This document shows positions 54,966 through 64,000 of a stretch of DNA of 64,000 bases, in pieces. The stretch spans positions 394,931,217 to 394,995,216 of the forward strand of contig CM062294.1 in assembly GCA_031216915.1 (NCBI GenBank). The letters are read 5' to 3'. The notes under the pieces are model-generated. The model was not told where the DNA came from and did not search any database. It was given only the letters and a program-made list of their open reading frames with translations. The number at the start of each line of letters is the position of its first letter. The first letter of the stretch is position 1. This DNA comes from Pictodentalium vernedei. Taxonomy: Eukaryota; Mollusca; Scaphopoda; Dentaliida; Dentaliidae. Position numbers and translations under genes: made by a program.

Positions 54966-56074
54966 AAATTAGATCGTGATGGTGATATCACGAAAGCCCT
55001 TGAACCGGATGGAATAAATCTCAGGTTCGAATATTTGTACATATATATGGGAGTGGGGGGAGAGCGTTGGGATGCTGCCGCTTGAATTAGTGTGCGACGG
55101 GAATGTTTAAAATAACTGTGCACTACCGTTGGTACTAAAGTAGCAACGTCAGTACAGAGCTATTTTAAACATTCCACTCGCTAGTTAATACAATCAGACT
55201 CGATGCTGGCAGGGGGAGCTGCCCTCCCCACCCACACCCCCCTCCCCCCATGACATGTATATCGAAATTTTTTGTTGTGTGTCTGGAAAATTGTTGGTCT
55301 CTGGAACGCCCAGATTTACTCTGAAACCCACTAATTAAAAAAAATAAACACAATTTTTATTATGGAAAAATACCCCTACGTTTCATATATCTTATGTACG
55401 AAAGCGCTCGTTGGTTTATTATTGTTATTTGAAAGAATTAGTTTTGTTAAACAAAAGAATTTTTTAAATGGACAGTAAGCAGAAAATTTTAAAAATGTCG
55501 ACTATCATCTTTTACTTGTATTTGAAAAAACATAAAAAAAATCCACTGTATGCAAAGTGTTAGACACCAGAAGCGACGCGAATGTTCTTAAATCCATAAT
55601 TAAAAACTTTAATGCAGGCGAATTTTCAGAAGACACGAAATTGCGAAGGTATAAACGAAGTTCCCCGAATGTTATCGGAAGTAAACAAATCACCAAAAAC
55701 ATAATTTCTAACACACGCGGTTTCTAATTTTAACTTCGCTCCTGTCCGAATGAATGGCCGCCACGAATTGTGCATTATTTTATCAATAATTGTAGCAATA
55801 GCAGTAAAACCAATAAAACCCACAGCACGTTTATCGACAGCGGCAATCTAAAACAGATTACATGGACGCGTTCGCTATAAAAAGAAACACGTGAACATTA
55901 ACGTCACCTTTGTCCTTAAAATTGTAAGAACACTAATTTGGACGAATGTGCAAAATGACAATGCACGGAAGTTTCCGTGCGTGATCGGTTAACAAGATGA
56001 GGATAAAAAATGCTGCCTGCCATTATTGAGAAAAAAAACCCAATAAATTCTCAGCTTCAAGTTAATTTATTTGA
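54966..56074. other. No gene seen; one hairpin
   Basis: About 55099-55178 is an imperfect stem, GGAATGTTTAAAATAACTGT with GCTATTTTAAACATTCC. Minus-strand frames at 55505-55823 show no family signature. Confidence 0.35.
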
Positions 56075-56215
56075 TCCTTTACCTAACGTAACGGCCAAAA
56101 CTGGCCAGCGCTATTCACAAAAATCGCCAATTAATTTACATCATTTTTTCATTTTCTGTCTCAAAAACGTAGGTTATGACCCCTCTTTGGAACGTAATGA
56201 AAAAAATTAGTTACG
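56075..56215. mobile_element. Truncated palindromic MITE, subfamily B
   Basis: CCTTTACCTAACGTAACGG, GTCTCAAAAACGTAGGTTAT and GACCCCTCTTTGGAACG, cut at the core; the other half is missing except AATGAAAAAAATTAGTTA. Confidence 0.55.
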
Positions 56216-56244
56216 TTATAAAAAGTGGTATGTTGGGTATCACG
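56216..56244 (+). pseudogene. CR1-like reverse transcriptase remnant, left of insertion
   Basis: GTGGTATGTTGGGTATCACG reads in frame into the downstream remnant at 63717 once the 7.5-kb element is disregarded. Very short; its left limit is unclear. Confidence 0.4.
56239..56244. repeat. Target-site duplication, left (ATCACG)
   Basis: Identical to 63717-63722. Confidence 0.9.
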
Positions 56245-57830
56245 AGTAGGTAATAAAGGCCGTTTCTGGGACACGTTGTACATGTAATGTATAGTACATG
56301 GTAGATAGTGCGTTTACCATCGTAGGATTCGGTGTTAAATCGCATGCTTGTTCGCAAAAAATAATGTCGTTTTTATGATGTCCCAGAATCGGCTGTTATT
56401 TTGAGCCTCCTAGATCGCACTTTTAACGTTCAAATACCTGTTGGCGAACGTGTCGAATGTAAAAAAGTGAAAAATGTACGAAATTCTACATTTTATTTTA
56501 CATAAAAATCTTTGTTTACGTTCCCATCGTGGATTAGACCTTCAACCTATCGTTGGTGAACGCGAAAAAAAAAAAAAACGCTTTGCCGATTCTAAGACAG
56601 CATCAAAAAGGTGGTTTGCCGATTCTGGGACAGTGTCTCAGAATCGGCAAACGGCTTTGAGGCGGGGATTAGGGTGCGATTTGATCGGTGAAAAAACGAT
56701 TTGCCGATTCACCTCGCGAGTTTTGTGAGGTGAATCGCGTTTAATAACGTGGATATAATGGCTAGAGCAATGTATACCAAAAACCAAAAGCTCGAGGAGC
56801 TTGAAATAAGTAATCACCTAATCACTTCACGTTCCTAACGCTAATTAACCAATAAGATTGCTTGATTCTCATAAATTTAATCATACAAAGTTATCTCCCC
56901 TCGTCGTGGGGGTGGGGGTCACGCCCGTCATAAAAAGGTGAATCGCGTTTAATAACGTGGATATAATGACTAGAGCAATGTATACCAAAAACCAAAAGCT
57001 CGAAGAGCTTGAAATAAGTAATCACCCAATCACTTCACGTTCCTAACACTAATTAACTGATCAGATTGCTTTATTCTCATAAACTCAATCATACAAAGTT
57101 ATCTCCCTTCGTCGTGAGGGTGGGGGTCACGCCCGTCATAAAAAGGTGAATCGCGTTTAATAACGTGGATATAATGGCTAGAGCAGTGTATACCAAAAAC
57201 CAAAAGCTCGAAGAGCTTGAAATAAGTAATCACCCAATCACTTCACGTTCCTAACACTAATTAACCAATCAGATTGCTTGATTCTCATAAACTTAATCAT
57301 ACAAAGTTATCTCCCCTCGTCGTGGGGGTGGGGGTCACGCCCATCATAAAAATCGAAAGTTTCGAGAAGGTGGTCACGTGACCTATCAAATTGAAGGTCT
57401 CGACGAGTGGATTACGAAGATCGTAATTTTAACCCTAGTCGTGGGATGGGGTCACGACCAGAGCCGAAAAACGTCTTCCTTTTTACAAATCCAGGCATGT
57501 GAGGTATTAATATGAAGGGCTCGATGAATACATTACAAAAATGACGTTTCTCATTTTATGTGGGGGTGGGAGTCACACCCATCAGAAAAATCGAAGTTTC
57601 GAGAAGGTGGTCACGTGACCTATCAAATTGAAAGTCTCGATGAGTGGATTAAGAAGATCGTAATTTTAACCCTCGTCGTGGGGTGGGGTCACGACCATAG
57701 CCGAAAAACGTCGTTCTTTATACAAAGCCAGGCATGTGAGGTACTGATATGAAGGCTCGATGAATACATTACGAAAATGACATTTTTCATTTTATGTGGG
57801 GGTGGGGTCACGACCAGAGACGAAAAACGT
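56245..57830 (+). repeat. Left terminal inverted repeat of the gene-free element
   Basis: Pairs with about 62048-63716. From the tip: AGTAGGTAATAAAGGCCG, GTACATGTAATGTATAGTAC, GTAGGATTCGGTGTTAAATC, five or six GCCGATTCT motifs (including a stem near 56612-56655), three ~208-bp units, then ~235-bp units. The inner limit is approximate because tandem units slip. Confidence 0.8.
56722..57349 (+). repeat. Tandem array, three ~208-bp units
   Basis: Each unit runs GGTGAATCGCGTTTAATAAC, GTATACCAAAAACCAAAAGC, a CTCGAAGAGCTTGAAATAAG stem, CAAAGTTATCTCCCCTCGTC and GGGGGTCACGCCC. An inverted set of three lies at about 62615-63240. Confidence 0.9.
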
Positions 57831-57960
57831 CTTCCTTTTTACAAATCTAAGCATGTGAGGTACTGATATGAAGGGTTTGATGAATACATTACAAAAATGA
57901 CATTTTCCACCATCGCCGTGGGGGATGGGGTTAACACCGATCAGAAAATCAAAAGTTTCG
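57350..57960 (+). repeat. Tandem array, ~235-bp units
   Basis: Units with TCGAGAAGGTGGTCACGTGA, TAATTTTAACCCT.GTCGTG, GTCACGACCAGAGCCGAAAA and GGCATGTGAGGTA. Two full units and shorter, decayed parts. Inverted copies at about 62048-62615. Confidence 0.85.
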
Positions 57961-58317
57961 AGAAGATAGTCGTGTGACCTATCAAATTAAAGCTATCGAC
58001 AAGGATATTATGAAAATCATAATCTTTCCCTTCTTATAACGGTGGAGTTGGGACCATCTTGAAATCGAAAGTATTAAGAAAAGGTAGTTATGGAACATAT
58101 TAAATTAAAAAAACAACAAGTTGAATCTGATGCATCATTCATTTTTGATATCTGTGTTAAACGAGAAGTATGTTTTCAATATATGATTGTTATGCAAATT
58201 AGAGATGCACTCGCTTATTAACAAGTCATGCCTTAAGATGTTTCCTTCAATAATAACTCTGTTTACTGAACCATAGATTTGTCAATAAAACAAATTATAT
58301 AATAAGCTGATCTTCTA
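57961..58317. other. Inner unique sequence
   Basis: Decayed ~235-bp unit edges, then AT-rich sequence; nothing coding. Confidence 0.4.
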
Positions 58318-59172
58318 ACGTTTCTACATATTGAGGGTAGCCTATTTCACCATTTCCGAAAAAAAGTATAAATCCAAACTATTTTTTTTAGGAAACAATG
58401 CCCACGTCGAGAAGACATTACAAAACTAAAAAATCTTGACTAAATTCAAATAAAACCATTTGTCACGTGTTAGAAAAGATTTGTAAACAGTCTAAACTCA
58501 CGTGTGGAAAACTTGTTTTGTTTTGTTTTTACAACAGCAGTTAAAATATTTTAAGATAGGTGGCGTTATATAAATACAGCAACAACAAAAAACAGTGTTT
58601 ACAATGTGTCAGCGTATGACTGAATGAAAATGAGAAAAAAGCTCTTTTTTCTAACCGCCTTATAGCGAAGCATTACATCAGTAGTCGCGATACTGATGTC
58701 ATCCAACAGCAGCCAAGACATTAAGCTTTTTACGTCAACATACCACTAACGTTTCTACATATTGAGGATAGCCTATTTCACCATTTCCGAAAAAAGTGTC
58801 AATCCAAACTATTTTTTTTAGGAAAAATGCCCACGTCGAGAAGACATTACAAAACTAAAAAATCTTGACTAAATTCAAATAAAACCATTTGTCACGTGTT
58901 TGAAAAGATTTGTAAACAGTCTAAACGCACATGTGGAAAAGTTGTTTTGTTTTGTTTTTTACAACAGGAGTTAAAATATTTTAAGATAGGTGGCGTTATA
59001 TAAATACAGCACCAACAAAAAACAGTGTTTACAATGTGTCAGCGTATGACTGAATGAAAATGAGAAAAAAGCTCTTTTTCTATCCACCTGATAGCGAAGC
59101 ATTACATCAGTAGTCGCGATATTGATGTCACCCAACAGCAGCCAAGACATTAAGCTTTTTACGTCGACATAC
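58318..59172 (+). repeat. Two ~430-bp direct copies
   Basis: CGTTTCTACATATTGAGG.T begins both copies (about 58319 and 58750). AATGCCCACGTCGAGAAGAC, AGGTGGCGTTATATAAATAC and ACATTAAGCTTTTTACGTC follow. The copies differ by few substitutions. No coding frame is shared. Confidence 0.9.
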
Positions 59173-59880
59173 CACTTGTCCAAAACAATTCTCTTTTAAC
59201 GCTATAAAACGGGTGAAATACATCTCGGTAACGACTCCCTTTTTTTCTTGATCAGACACAGTTGTTGGTGGAAAGTTGACTGGAGGGTCGTTCAAAACAA
59301 TTGATCAAATATATCGAACGAAAACGACTCATTTTCTAACTACGATTGTCGCCGTATTCTAACATCACCACACTAATCATACAATACGATATTGGAACTA
59401 CACTACCTCTTGAATATTACAAATTTACGATTTGTATTGTCTTCAACACAAATCGTAAATTCCTCCCCGCATCACCATACTTATACTATACCGCATCGAA
59501 TTTGACATCGTCATCATCCCCTTGCTAGATAAACTTGAACTCGTGATCCGAATGGTATTGCGAAATGAGCCTATAGGGGTTAATTAAGCTCACAAGCTCG
59601 ATAAGAGCTCAAGCTCTTGAGGTCTTATTTCGAGGATTCAGTGGACTCATGTTTATTCAATGAGCCTGATATCGTTTGGTTAGGAAACACAAAATTCCAG
59701 AGCTGGCGAGACCTCACAGAACTGCCAGTTATCACAACGTTTATAGTCCGATCTTACGATCTCTGATCGATAAATTTTCCCTAACATTCCGTAACAATGG
59801 TCGATAATAGAAATTAGTATAGAAAATCGTGTGAATCGTTCTCTGAAAATTGCATTCGCTTGTGCAGTATTTCTGACTTT
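59173..59880. other. Inner unique sequence
   Basis: An ACAAATTTACGATTTGT stem with a second copy of the pattern near 59420-59460. No gene. Confidence 0.4.
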
Positions 59881-61280
59881 TTTACAGATTGCGTTCAGGG
59901 TTCAGTAAAAAACTGCAACAACTCATCCACCAAATGGTTAGGTTCAAAGGAAGTGACTCTGTCATCCGTAGGTAGAGGTTTATTATGAGGTCATCTGTGG
60001 TCATAATACAGGTTAGGTTCATGGAAGTAACTCCGTTCATCCGTAGGTAGAGGTTTATTATGAGATCATCAAGGTTCGTGATACAGGTTAGGTTCAAGGG
60101 AAGTAACTCGGTAACAACTCATCCCAAAGTAGAGGTTTATTATGAGTATATCAGAGGTGATGATACAGGTTAGGTTCAAGGGAAGTAACTTTGTAACAAC
60201 TCATCCGTCAAACGGTTATGTTCGAGGGATGTAACTCTCTAACACCTCGTCCATAGGTAGAGGTTTATTATGAGGTCCTCAGGAGTCATGATACAGGTTA
60301 GGTTCATCAAATGATTAGGTTCGAGGGAAGTAACTATGTAACAACTCATTCATCCAAACAAAATTAAAATTCGATGCATCATTCTAAGAAGTGCTTGACA
60401 AAAAACATTTTTAGGTTAGGTTCGAGGGAAGTAACTCTAACAACTCATCCGTTCAAACAAAAAAATTAAAATTCGATTCACCATATTAAGAAGTGCTTGA
60501 AAAAACCTCCAGGTTTTAGGTTATGTTCAAGGAAGTAACTCTGTAACAACTCATACGTTCAAATGGTTAGGTTCGAGAGAAGTAACTCTGTATAACAACT
60601 CATCCGAGGTTTATTATGAGGTCATCAGGGGTCATGATACGGGTTAGGTTCGAGGGAGGTAACTCTGTCATCCATAGGTTCAAAGAAGTAACACTATAAC
60701 ACCAAGGTTTATTATTAGGTCATCAGGAGTCATGATACAGGTGGGGTTTAAGGGAAGTAACGCTACTATCCGTAGATTCGGGGAAGTAACTCTCAACTCA
60801 CCCGTCAAATGATTAGGTTCAAGGGAAGTAACTCTGTACCAACTCATCCGTAGGTTCGAGAGAAGTAACTCTATCATTCATAGGTTCAAGGGAAGTAACA
60901 CTGTAACACCTATGTTATTATTAGGTCATCAGGTGTCATGATACAGGTGATGTTTAAGTGAAGTAACTCTATCATCCATAGGTTCGAGAGAAGTAGCTTT
61001 GTAGCACCAAGGTTTACTATGAAGTCGTCAGGGTAAGTTCGAGGGAAGTAATAACTCATCCCAGGTATATTATGAGGTCATCAGGGGTTACGATACGGGT
61101 TAGGTTCGAGAGCAAAGTAACAGGTTCGAGGGAAGTAACTCTGTAACACCAATGTTTATTATGAAGTCATCAGGGTAGAATCGAGGGAAGTAACTCTGTA
61201 TAATAACCCATCCGAGGTTTATGATGAGATCATCAGGGATTACGATACGGGTTAGGTTCGAGGAAAAAGTAACTCTGGAC
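59881..61280. repeat. Degenerate satellite, units about 60-100 bp
   Basis: Irregular repetition of AGGTTTATTATGAGGTCATC, ATGATACAGGTTAGGTTC, GAGGGAAGTAACTCTGTAAC and AACTCATCCGT. Spacing varies and units drop in and out, unlike a CRISPR array. Fills the right centre of the gene-free element. Confidence 0.85.
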
Positions 61281-62047
61281 GAAACAAATAAATATCATAA
61301 AGTATAATTCGTTGCAGTTTTTTGTTCCTTTTCTATAAAAAAATTAAATATTAAAAAATTGATAATAGAAAAAATTAGTAAGACCATACAAAGTTGATTG
61401 TCTGTTTCTCAAACTATTTTTTTCCAAAAAAGCATGCGGGCGGGAGGTCTTTTTGTTTTTTTTTTCTTTTTATTTTCTCCCGAGAGGTTGTTGGTGGTAA
61501 TTCGACCCCCACCCAAACGCCTGGTAGACCACGCAAAATTTCGCAAATATATTGGCTATTCACCGTAGGTGTGTTGAGTCATAAATGAAGTGGGGTTTGA
61601 ATGTTTTTTAAGTGAAACGTGAAAAATTATGACACAGGACGAAACGCCTCATGGGTGAAGCGTCTCAGGATGAAACGTCTCTGGGAACAAATCAAATATC
61701 GAAGCGCCAACTTTCACAGATTTATTTTACCAATAATAAAAAAAAAATCCTTTCACAACCTGCCTAATAAAATCGTGAATCACAATTTTTCCCTCATTAT
61801 ATTCAAAATTATCACAACCCATTTGAACGGGTAGTTCATCCATAAATCATATTTTTGGAAATCTGAAAATGAAAATGCAAAACGAATGTTTGCGTGTTTT
61901 TATTAACCAATTCGACCGCACATACATACCTATATGCGATTTATTTTTAACTATATCTGTTACTTTTATATCAAGCAACGGTTACTATTAGTTATCCAGT
62001 TATCCTGCATCTCAAATGCATTTATTTAAATTAACTGAGAAACTCGT
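61281..62047. other. Inner unique sequence
   Basis: AT-rich with a CAGGACGAAACG / CAGGATGAAACG pair near 61637; no gene. Confidence 0.4.
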
Positions 62048-63716
62048 AACGAGGGTTAAAATTACGATCTTCTTAATCCACTCATCGAGACCTTCAGTTT
62101 GATAGGTCACGTGACCACCTTCTCGAAACTTCGATTTTTCTGATGGGTGTGACCCCCACCCCCACATAAAATGAAAAACGTCATTTTTGTAATATATTCA
62201 TCGAGTCCTTCATATTAATACCTCACATGTCTGGATATGTAAAAAGGAAGTCGTTTTTCGGCTCTGGTCGTGACCCCACCCCACGACGTGGGTTAAAATT
62301 ATGATCTTCTTAATCCACTCGTCGAGACCTTCAATTTGATAGGTCACGTGACCACCTTCTCGAAACTTCGATTTTTCTGATGGGCGTGACCCCCACCCCA
62401 CATAAAATGAAAAAACGTCATTTTTGTAATGTATTCATCGAGCCCTTCATATTAATACCTCACATGCCTGGATTTGTAAAAAGGAATACGTTTTTCGGCT
62501 CTGGTCGTGACCCCACCCCACGACGAGGGTTAAAATTACGATCTTCTTAATCCACTCGTCGAGACCTTCAATTTGATAGGTCACGTGACCACCTTCTCGA
62601 AACTTTCGATTTTTATGATGGGCGTGACACCCATCCCCACGACGAGGGGAGATAACTTTTGATGATTAAGTTTATGAGAATCAAGCAATCTGATTGGTTA
62701 ATTAGTATTAGGAACGTGAAGTGATTGGGTGATTACTTATTTCAAGCTCTTCGAGCTGCTTTTGGTTTTTGGTATACATTGCTCTAGCCATTATATCCAC
62801 GTTATTAAACGCGATTCACCTTTTTATGACGGGCGTGACCCCCACCCTCACGACGAGGGGAGATAACTTTGTATGATTATGTTTATGAGAATCAAGCAAT
62901 CTGATTGGTTAATTAGTTTTAGGAACGTGAAGTAATTGGGTGATTACTTATTTCAAGCTCTTCGAGCTTTTGGTTTTTGGTATGCATTGCTCTAGTCATT
63001 ATATCCACGTTATTAAACGCGATTCACCTTTTTATGACGGGCGTGATCCCCACCCCCACGGCGAGGGGAGATAACTTTGTATGATTAAGTTTAAGAACTT
63101 CAAGCAATCTGATTGGTTAATTAGCGTTAGGAACGAGAAGTGATTGGGTGATTACTTATTTCAAGCTCTTCGAGCTTTTGGTTTTTGGTATACATTGCTC
63201 TTGCCGTTATATCCACGTTATTAAACGCGGTTCACCTCACAAAACTCGCGAGGTGAATCGGCAAATCGTTTTTTCACCGATCAAATCGCACCCTAATCCC
63301 CGCCTCAAAGCCGTTTGCCGATTCTGAGACACTGTCCCGGAATCGGCAAACCACCTTTTTGATGCTGTCTTAGAATCGGCAAAGCGTTTTTTTTTTTTCG
63401 CGTTCACCAACGATAGATTGAAGGTCTAATCCACGATGGGAACGTAAACAAAGAATTTTATGTAAAATAAAATGTAGAATTTCGTACATTTTTCACTTTT
63501 TTACATTCGACACGTTCACCAACGAGTATTTGAACGTTAAAAGTGCGATCTAGGAGTCTCAAAATAACAGCCGATTCTGGGACATCATAAAAACGACATT
63601 TTTTTGCGAACAAGCATGCGATTTAACACCGAATCCTACGATGGTAAACGCACCATCTACCATGTACCGTACAGTACATGTACAGCGTGTCCCAGAAACG
63701 GCCTTTATTACCTACT
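62048..63716 (-). repeat. Right terminal inverted repeat of the gene-free element
   Basis: Reverse complement of the left terminus, with the arrays in mirror order and scattered differences. Ends CCTTTATTACCTACT at 63716. Confidence 0.85.
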
Positions 63717-63722
63717 ATCACG
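63717..63722. repeat. Target-site duplication, right (ATCACG)
   Basis: Identical to 56239-56244. Confidence 0.9.
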
Positions 63723-63990
63723 ATCTCAACACATTACTCCTGTTCTGAGGGATATGCACTGGCTGCCAATTAAGTACAGAATAATTTTCAAAACTTTATT
63801 ATTAGTTTTTAAGTCACGAAACAACATGTCACCAACCTACTTAGAAGAACTCCTTAATACCAAGAATGTGTGTCAATACAACCTGAGGTCCGATGGTAAA
63901 ATGCTGCTACATGTTCCAAAACTTAGGTGTAAGACATTTGGAGATAGGTCACTCTCATTTACTTGTAGAATAATTTACCTGAACACCTAA
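63717..63990 (+). pseudogene. CR1-like reverse transcriptase C-terminal remnant
   Basis: SQHITPVLRDMHWLPIKYRI is the hallmark block downstream of the reverse transcriptase core in CR1/L2-type elements. LLLVFKSRNNMSPTYLEELL and LRSDGKMLLHVPKLRCKTFG then DRSLSF follow. Stops at 63990; the canonical end motif is degraded. Interrupted on its left by the gene-free element. Confidence 0.85.
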
Positions 63991-64000
63991 AAAGACTGTC

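Larger units (their letters stand above)
56245..63716. mobile_element. Gene-free Polinton-like element, 7.47 kb
   Basis: Perfect 6-bp duplication ATCACG. Inverted termini begin AGTAGGTAATAAAGGCCG, as the provirus begins AGTAGGTGATAAA. The termini (about 1.5-1.7 kb each) are built of tandem units; the centre holds two ~430-bp direct copies and a ~1.4-kb satellite. The longest frames inside are 60-85 codons, none with a known motif. The element looks non-autonomous and would depend on an integrase and polymerase from a coding Polinton; that dependence is inferred from ends and duplication length. Confidence 0.85.

Noticed and set aside
59881-61280. CRISPR-like regular repeats
   Set aside because: Units are degenerate, lengths vary and there are no spacers of constant size; the context is animal satellite DNA.

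Overview
This window looks like a repeat-dense stretch of an invertebrate metazoan genome. A mollusc or other lophotrochozoan is my best guess, because the short GTTATCTCCC-type motifs and the tRNA-headed SINEs fit that group, but the sequence does not prove it. Host coding content is small: a broken conserved nuclease-like gene at 1-1826 (minus strand) and one convincing first exon of a universal stress protein gene at 12727-12808. Nearly everything else recognisable is mobile DNA.

Layout. 1-23.5 kb: short non-autonomous DNA transposons (hAT-like with 8-bp duplications, piggyBac-like palindromic MITEs with TTAA ends), tRNA-headed SINEs, perfect hairpins, a non-LTR reverse transcriptase scrap and a lone Polinton-like end at 18217. 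23725-39945: a complete-length 16.2-kb Polinton/Maverick (adintovirus-like) provirus with ~660-bp terminal inverted repeats and a perfect 6-bp target duplication (GAGGCC). It sits inside the LTR of a retrotransposon. It carries a zinc-ribbon/phospholipase A2-like/integrase fusion, major capsid protein, fibre-like protein, adenain-like protease, protein-primed DNA polymerase B, packaging ATPase, a probable minor virion protein and several unknown proteins. At least twelve stops, frameshifts or lost starts make it defective. 39952-50754: two tandem copies of a gag-protease LTR retrotransposon (minus strand) sharing LTRs; neither has reverse transcriptase or integrase. 51.1-52.8 kb: a piggyBac-like MITE abutting two Harbinger-like short elements. 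53.3-56.2 kb: a hAT-like MITE, SINE and MITE scraps. 56245-63716: a second Polinton-like element with its own perfect 6-bp duplication (ATCACG), made of tandem repeats inside ~1.5-kb inverted termini and containing no gene. It is inserted in a CR1-like reverse transcriptase remnant.

How it fits together. The provirus has two blocks of capsid, entry and integration genes on the plus strand and fibre, protease, polymerase and packaging genes on the minus strand. Gene ends are marked by recurring AT-rich palindromes, and several plus-strand genes begin behind a recurring TATATATA-GAGA leader. The coding provirus, the gene-free 7.5-kb element and the lone end at 18217 share a terminal plan: AGTAGGT start, GTACATGTAC-type palindromes, a GGATTTAGTGTTAAA block and repeated GCCGATTCT motifs. 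This suggests that the gene-free element is a passenger of Polinton-type machinery. The terminal plan and the gene-free element are the most unusual things in the window.
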